A stretch of 10,292 nt of DNA from assembly GCA_012514965.1 (NCBI GenBank), contig JAAYZH010000291.1, positions 1-10,292 on the forward strand, read 5' to 3'. Of this stretch, positions 6,334 to 10,292 are shown in pieces. The stretch comes from Clostridiaceae bacterium. Its GTDB lineage: Bacteria > Bacillota > Clostridia > Saccharofermentanales > Fastidiosipilaceae. The notes below the pieces were generated by a model. That model saw nothing but the letters and a program-made list of their open reading frames with translations. It was not told the DNA's origin and searched no databases. The stretch's first letter is position 1. Each line of letters opens with the position of its first letter. Position numbers and translations under genes: made by a program.

Positions 6334-8180
6334 TGGGCAAGGCTGGAGCAGAACGCAAGCAGACGCTGCCGTTGCTCCTCCACCAGCTCGTTTCGAGTTC
6401 GGCTGGAGCTGTGACTGCAGCTGATTTCGTGTTGCAACCGGATAAGCTCAGCGGCGACAAGTGGCAGCAGCTTTGCGCCTGGCCGCATGAAGTCGAGCGC
6501 ATTACGATCACCGGGGCTGGGGAACTTAGAATTTTCGTCCGTTCAGACGCCGCGGTCGACGGCACGGTACTGTTGTGGATAGAGCAGTTCCTGGAAGAGC
6601 AGCTTGAACTCAAACGATGCGCAATCTTCCCCCGCTTTAGTGATCGTGTTGTAAGACAAGAGGATTTTATGTGTGGCTTACTGCCTTGGGCAGCTGAAGC
6701 CCTGGTCCAGCAAGACTTTGCGATTTTTAGCGTTTTATTGCCGGAACTGGAATGCAGATCAGACTGGACGGATCTCTCGATTCGTATATCACCCGGCCAG
6801 CGCAAAATCTTTAGCCGTGAGAACATCGCCTTGTTGCAGTCGTTCTATGAAGAACGCTGCGGCCTGGAATGTACGATCGAAATTCAGAATGGCAAGAAAG
6901 AGCCCAAGGGTTGCGAACGTTTTTTTGACGAACGCGAAACTGCTTTGTTGGGGATGGAACAGTCTGCTCAGGGATCGCTGGATGACTGGCAGGCTCCTCT
7001 TATTGAGAGGCGTCTGAATGGGCACGGTGAGCCGGAAGTTACGGGGCAGCCGCGCAAGAAGGAGCGCGACAGAGGGGATAAGTCGGATAGGTCCAAGGGC
7101 GAGAAGAAAGAGTATCGCCGTCCTCAGCCGAGCAACTTGATCTGGGGACGCATGGATCAGCGTCTGGAGTTAACGGATCTGAAAATGCTGGATGCGGAAT
7201 CCGGACGTGTCAGCGTCTACGGTGCAGTCTCCTTGTACGAATCACGACTTGTGAGTAATAACACACGTTCCTTGGTGAAATTCCACCTGCATGGAAGCAA
7301 CGGCGCAATTGCCTGTGTCATGTTTTTACCCAAGCCGGAAGACGAGGTCGCCTTGCGTGAACAGATTCCAAACGGCACCTACGTGCGTGTTGACATGGAT
7401 ATCAGTTATGACGCGCATTTTTCGAAAGATCTGCAAGGCAAGGTTATCGGCTTGTGCCATGCGGATGCTCCGGCGCCGCGTCAGGATATTTGGCCGGACA
7501 AACGTGTTGAACTCCACCTCCATACGAATATGAGCGCAAAGGACGGATTTACCAGACCAGCCGAGCTGGTTCGCCTGGCGGATCACTTCGGTATGCCTGC
7601 GGTGGCGATCACGGATCACGGCGTGGTTCAGTCTTTTCCCGAAGCGGCCAAAGCGCTTGATGAGGTCAGGGCCAAAGGCAGCCAGATGAAGCTGATCTAT
7701 GGTTCGGAAATTTATCTCATGGAAGACGGCAACGAGGTAGCGTACGGATTTGGTGATTTGGCCATCGATGACAACTATGTTGCCCTGGATCTTGAAACGA
7801 CCGGTTTGGATCCCGCAGCGGACCGAATCATTGAGATTGCGGCTGTGCGTTTTCGCCGTGATGAAAGCGGGCACTATTTCCCGGAAGAGCGCTACAGTAC
7901 CTTCGTAAACCCGGGCATCCCTGTGCCGCCGAAGGTAACGGAACTGACCGGAATCACCACTGAAATGCTCGCGGAAGGCAGGGACACAAAGACAGCCCTG
8001 GCAGAATTGCATGCTTTCTTGGGCAACGACCCGATCTGCGCCCACAACGCTTTTTTTGACCTGGGTTTTTTACGGTATGAGGCGTACAGGATCACCGAAT
8101 ATACGGAAGCGAAGCTGAAATTCAATCCAGTGGTCATTGATTCGCTGCAAATGGCACGCAGTTTCTTACCGGAATTGTGA
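6333..8180 (+). CDS. polC: PolC-type DNA polymerase III alpha subunit, front half ending at an in-frame TGA
   Basis: PolC is the essential replicative polymerase of Firmicutes, carrying its own 3'-5' proofreading exonuclease inserted in the PHP domain. This part encodes 615 residues from ATG 6333, which overlaps the rseP stop (TGATG); TTG 6330 is an unlikely alternative. In order I see a poorly conserved N-terminal domain (1-230), a charged Lys/Arg/Asp/Glu linker (about 236-265), an OB-fold region (about 268-375), the first PHP block with HLHTNMSAKDG (395-405) and AITDHG (425-430), and the DEDDh exonuclease with motif I DLETTGLDP (486-494; Asp486, Glu488) and motif II HNAFFD (571-576; Asp576). 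The frame then meets TGA directly after FLPEL. Exonuclease motif III and the polymerase domain follow in the same frame downstream. If translation really stops here the product lacks a complete exonuclease and all polymerase active-site residues. Confidence 0.93.
   Translation: MGKAGAERKQTLPLLLHQLVSSSAGAVTAADFVLQPDKLSGDKWQQLCAWPHEVERITITGAGELRIFVRSDAAVDGTVLLWIEQFLEEQLELKRCAIFPRFSDRVVRQEDFMCGLLPWAAEALVQQDFAIFSVLLPELECRSDWTDLSIRISPGQRKIFSRENIALLQSFYEERCGLECTIEIQNGKKEPKGCERFFDERETALLGMEQSAQGSLDDWQAPLIERRLNGHGEPEVTGQPRKKERDRGDKSDRSKGEKKEYRRPQPSNLIWGRMDQRLELTDLKMLDAESGRVSVYGAVSLYESRLVSNNTRSLVKFHLHGSNGAIACVMFLPKPEDEVALREQIPNGTYVRVDMDISYDAHFSKDLQGKVIGLCHADAPAPRQDIWPDKRVELHLHTNMSAKDGFTRPAELVRLADHFGMPAVAITDHGVVQSFPEAAKALDEVRAKGSQMKLIYGSEIYLMEDGNEVAYGFGDLAIDDNYVALDLETTGLDPAADRIIEIAAVRFRRDESGHYFPEERYSTFVNPGIPVPPKVTELTGITTEMLAEGRDTKTALAELHAFLGNDPICAHNAFFDLGFLRYEAYRITEYTEAKLKFNPVVIDSLQMARSFLPEL
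8178..8180 (+). other. In-frame TGA inside polC
   Basis: This is the only stop in the polC frame between 6333 and 10292. It sits where Bacillus subtilis PolC, as I recall it, has lysine (PEFKNHRL versus PEL-stop-RYNL here), a position that is basic in relatives. A single C-to-T transition from CGA (Arg) explains it. The following base is C (TGAC), a context known in E. coli to terminate weakly. No frameshift is involved. It may be a real nonsense mutation, a sequencing or assembly error, or suppressed by readthrough; the sequence alone cannot decide. Confidence 0.9.
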
Positions 8181-10292
8181 CGTTATAATTTGCAGGAAGT
8201 TGCTAATCATCTCAACATCCCGCTGGCGAAGCATCACCGCGCGGTGGATGACTCGATTGCCTGTGGTTTTATTTTTGCCAAGCTTTGGGCAAAACAAGGT
8301 CACATTCCGCTGCGTGAGCTCAACCAGAAGGCAGGTCAGCATAGTCTGGAACGGGTCAAAGAGTTCCGCAACAAGCCATACCACTGCATTGTTTTGGTCA
8401 AAGATCTTTTGGGCTTGTATAACCTCTACCGCCTGGTATCTGAATCGCATGTCCGCTATTTCAAGGGCAAACCACGTGTACCCAGAAGTCTCTTGAAGTA
8501 CTTGCGCAATGGTTTGATTATCGGCTCAGCCTGTGAAGCAGGGGAGGTATTCCGCGGTGTGACTTCCTTGTATAAAGAAGCGAAAGGTGACTACCAGACT
8601 GCCAAGCAGCTTTTGGCAGAAGATAAACTGCGCCAAAAAACCGCGTATTTTTATGATTACCTGGAAATTCAACCCACCGGCAATAATTCCTTCATGCTGG
8701 AGCGGGAAGACAACTATATTGAATCAAGGGCTGACCTCGAGAATCTCAACCGTCTGGTTCTTGATTTGGGTGACTTGACAGGCAAACCAGTGGTCGCTAC
8801 TTGTGATGCTCATGTCCTTAACGAGGAAGACGGCATCTACCGGCAGATCTTGCAAGTCGCCAATGGGTTTGACGCGCAGGAGAATCAGACCAATCTCTTC
8901 TTCCGCAGCACCGACGAGATGCTCAAGGAATTTACCTACCTGCCGGAAGACATCGCCCGTCGTGTCGTCATCGACAATACGCAAAAGATCGCTTCCATGG
9001 TGTCTCCTGACATCAGACCCTTCCCTCAGGGGACATTCCCGCCGGAAATCCCTGCTGCCGCTGATGAAGTCGTCCGCATCACTTGGGAGGCCTGTAACGC
9101 GCTCTACGCTCAGGACGGTGAAGTACCTGAGCCCATTGTTGCGAGGGTCGAAAAGGAGCTGTCCTCGATTATCGACAACGGCTTTGGCATCATGTATTAC
9201 ATTTCTCATAAGCTCGTGAAGAAAACGAATGAGGACGGTTACATTGTCGGCTCGCGCGGATCGGTAGGCTCATCAGTGGTTGCCTTCCTCTGCGGTATAT
9301 CGGAGGTCAATCCGCTGCCGCCGCACTATGTTTGTCGACACTGCCACAGGACGGAACTGGCCCCGGACGGAGTCTATGGTTCAGGCTTTGACCTGCCCGC
9401 TAAAGTTTGCCCGGCTTGCGGTGAGCCCTACATTCGTGATGGACAGGATATTCCTTTCGAGACCTTCCTGGGTTTTGACGGTGACAAACAGCCAGACATC
9501 GACCTGAATTTTTCCGGCGAATATCAGTCCAGCGCGCATCAGTATATTGTGGAGATGTTCGGCGACAGCCACACATACAGAGCCGGAACGATTACCGGTT
9601 ATGCGGAGAAAAACGCCGCGGGACTCGTTCTCAAATATATGGAAGCAACCGGACTGTTTTTCACCAAGGCAGAAATCGCCCGTCTGGCCCAGGGGCTGAA
9701 TGGCATCAAACGCAGCACCGGCCAGCATCCCGGCGGTATTGTGGTCATCCCCAAGGACCGTGAAGTGTTTGACTTTACACCGATTCAGTTCCCGGCGGAC
9801 AAAGAAGATGCCAGTATGAATACCACGCATTTCGATTTTAACGCCATGCATGATACCATTCTCAAGCTTGATATTTTGGGCCATGATGATCCCACTATGC
9901 TCAAGGTAATGAGTGATATTACGGGTGTGAAGATCGAAGATATCCCTATCCCTGACCCCAAGGTCATGGCTTTGTTCCGCAGTACGGAACCTTTGGGCTT
10001 GCCTGCGGGCAGCACACCGGCCGATTGCGGCAGCCTTGGCCTGCCGGAGATGGGAACCCGTATGGCCCGCGACATGATTCGCGAGACCCAGCCCACCCAG
10101 TTTTTTGACCTGGTTCAGCTGATGGGTCTGTCGCACGGAACGGACGTCTGGAACGGCAACGCCCAGGATCTGATTCGCGGAGGCATCGCCACGATCAACG
10201 AAGTTATCGGCTGCCGTGACGGCATCATGACCTCTCTGATTAACTGGGGTCTGCCGGCCAAAGAATCCTTCGACATCATGGAAAAGGTGCGC
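8181..10292 (+). CDS. polC: PolC back half: exonuclease motif III, PHP end and polymerase domain; cut by window edge
   Basis: This continues the polC frame for 704 codons without another stop. Counting from ATG 6333 through the TGA as codon 616, it holds exonuclease motif III HHRAVDD (634-640; His635 and Asp640 complete the DEDDh set), the second PHP block VVATCDAHVLNEEDGIYRQI, the polymerase entry GSRGSVGSS, a four-cysteine zinc-binding element (Cys1001, Cys1004, Cys1026, Cys1029), the catalytic DKQPDIDLNFSGEYQ with Asp1055 and Asp1057, STGQHPGG, LDILGHDDPT, and the finger segments LSHGTDVWNGNAQDLIRGG and EVIGCRDGIM. The rest, roughly the last 100 residues including the end of the C-terminal duplex-binding region, lies past the window. 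No good independent start exists: the first in-frame TTG (8190) and GTG (8244) lack ribosome binding sites, and the first ATG is near 8694. It is therefore best read as part of one gene broken by the TGA. Confidence 0.9.

Noticed and set aside
7326..8045. 239-codon open frame on the minus strand
   Set aside because: It is antisense to the PHP and exonuclease domains of polC and resembles no known family; a shadow frame.
8175..8189. TATAAT at 8184-8189 as a promoter for a separate polymerase-half gene
   Set aside because: It simply encodes Tyr-Asn within conserved PolC sequence, has no -35 or extended -10 partner, and no start codon with a ribosome binding site follows.
8178..8225. Selenocysteine at the polC TGA with a downstream SECIS hairpin
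   Set aside because: The aligned residue in PolC is basic, not Cys, the position is not catalytic, and I find no convincing stem-loop in the 40 bases after the TGA.
8137..9507. Overlapping frames of 60-140 codons on the plus strand downstream of the TGA as separate genes
   Set aside because: They lie in the wrong frame relative to a continuous, clearly homologous PolC frame and their translations are arginine- and serine-rich shadow sequence.
9381..10136. 251-codon open frame on the minus strand
   Set aside because: It is antisense to conserved PolC palm and finger segments, has no recognisable domain, and is explained by codon-bias shadowing.
1..10292. Mobile elements, CRISPR arrays, tRNA or rRNA genes, or an undescribed accessory system
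   Set aside because: Genes are contiguous core functions with intergenic gaps under 150 bases, and I saw no repeats, inverted termini or structured RNA outside the two hairpins.

Overview
The window is a compact, all plus-strand block of housekeeping genes from a bacterium, very probably a Firmicute and more likely clostridial than bacillar. Two things point there. The gene order tsf - pyrH - frr - uppS - cdsA - dxr - rseP - polC is the classic Firmicutes arrangement. The last gene encodes a PolC-type (Gram-positive) replicative DNA polymerase. Ribosome binding sites are strong and purine-rich, and base composition looks close to 50 % GC by eye. I cannot name a genus from this sequence.

Layout. 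Positions 2-598 hold the 3' nine-tenths of tsf (elongation factor Ts), closed by a strong intrinsic terminator at 621-652. A second transcription unit starts near 700 with an extended -10 element and carries pyrH (UMP kinase). A near-consensus sigma-A type promoter at 1449-1477 drives frr (ribosome recycling factor), which is followed by a second hairpin with a short T run at 2107-2132. From 2142 onward uppS, cdsA, dxr, rseP and polC are packed with 3-nt gaps or overlaps (TAATG, TGATG and a 13-22 nt overlap), as in one translationally coupled operon. There is no gap of 300 bases without a gene.

The genes share cell growth themes: translation (tsf, frr), pyrimidine nucleotide supply (pyrH), isoprenoid precursor synthesis and the undecaprenyl carrier for the wall (dxr, uppS), phospholipid precursor (cdsA), membrane stress proteolysis (rseP) and chromosome replication (polC).

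The one real anomaly is in polC. Its reading frame is open from 6333 to the window end (10292) except for a single in-frame TGA at 8178-8180. The stop falls between exonuclease motifs II and III and separates the OB/PHP/exonuclease front half from the palm and finger domains. Homology continues in the same frame on both sides, so this is a point nonsense change (simplest reading: CGA Arg to TGA), a base-call error, or a readthrough/recoding site. It is not a frameshift. TGA also ends pyrH and rseP, which argues against genome-wide reassignment. I saw no mobile element, CRISPR array, tRNA, rRNA or new multigene system here; apart from the polC stop this is an ordinary conserved region.
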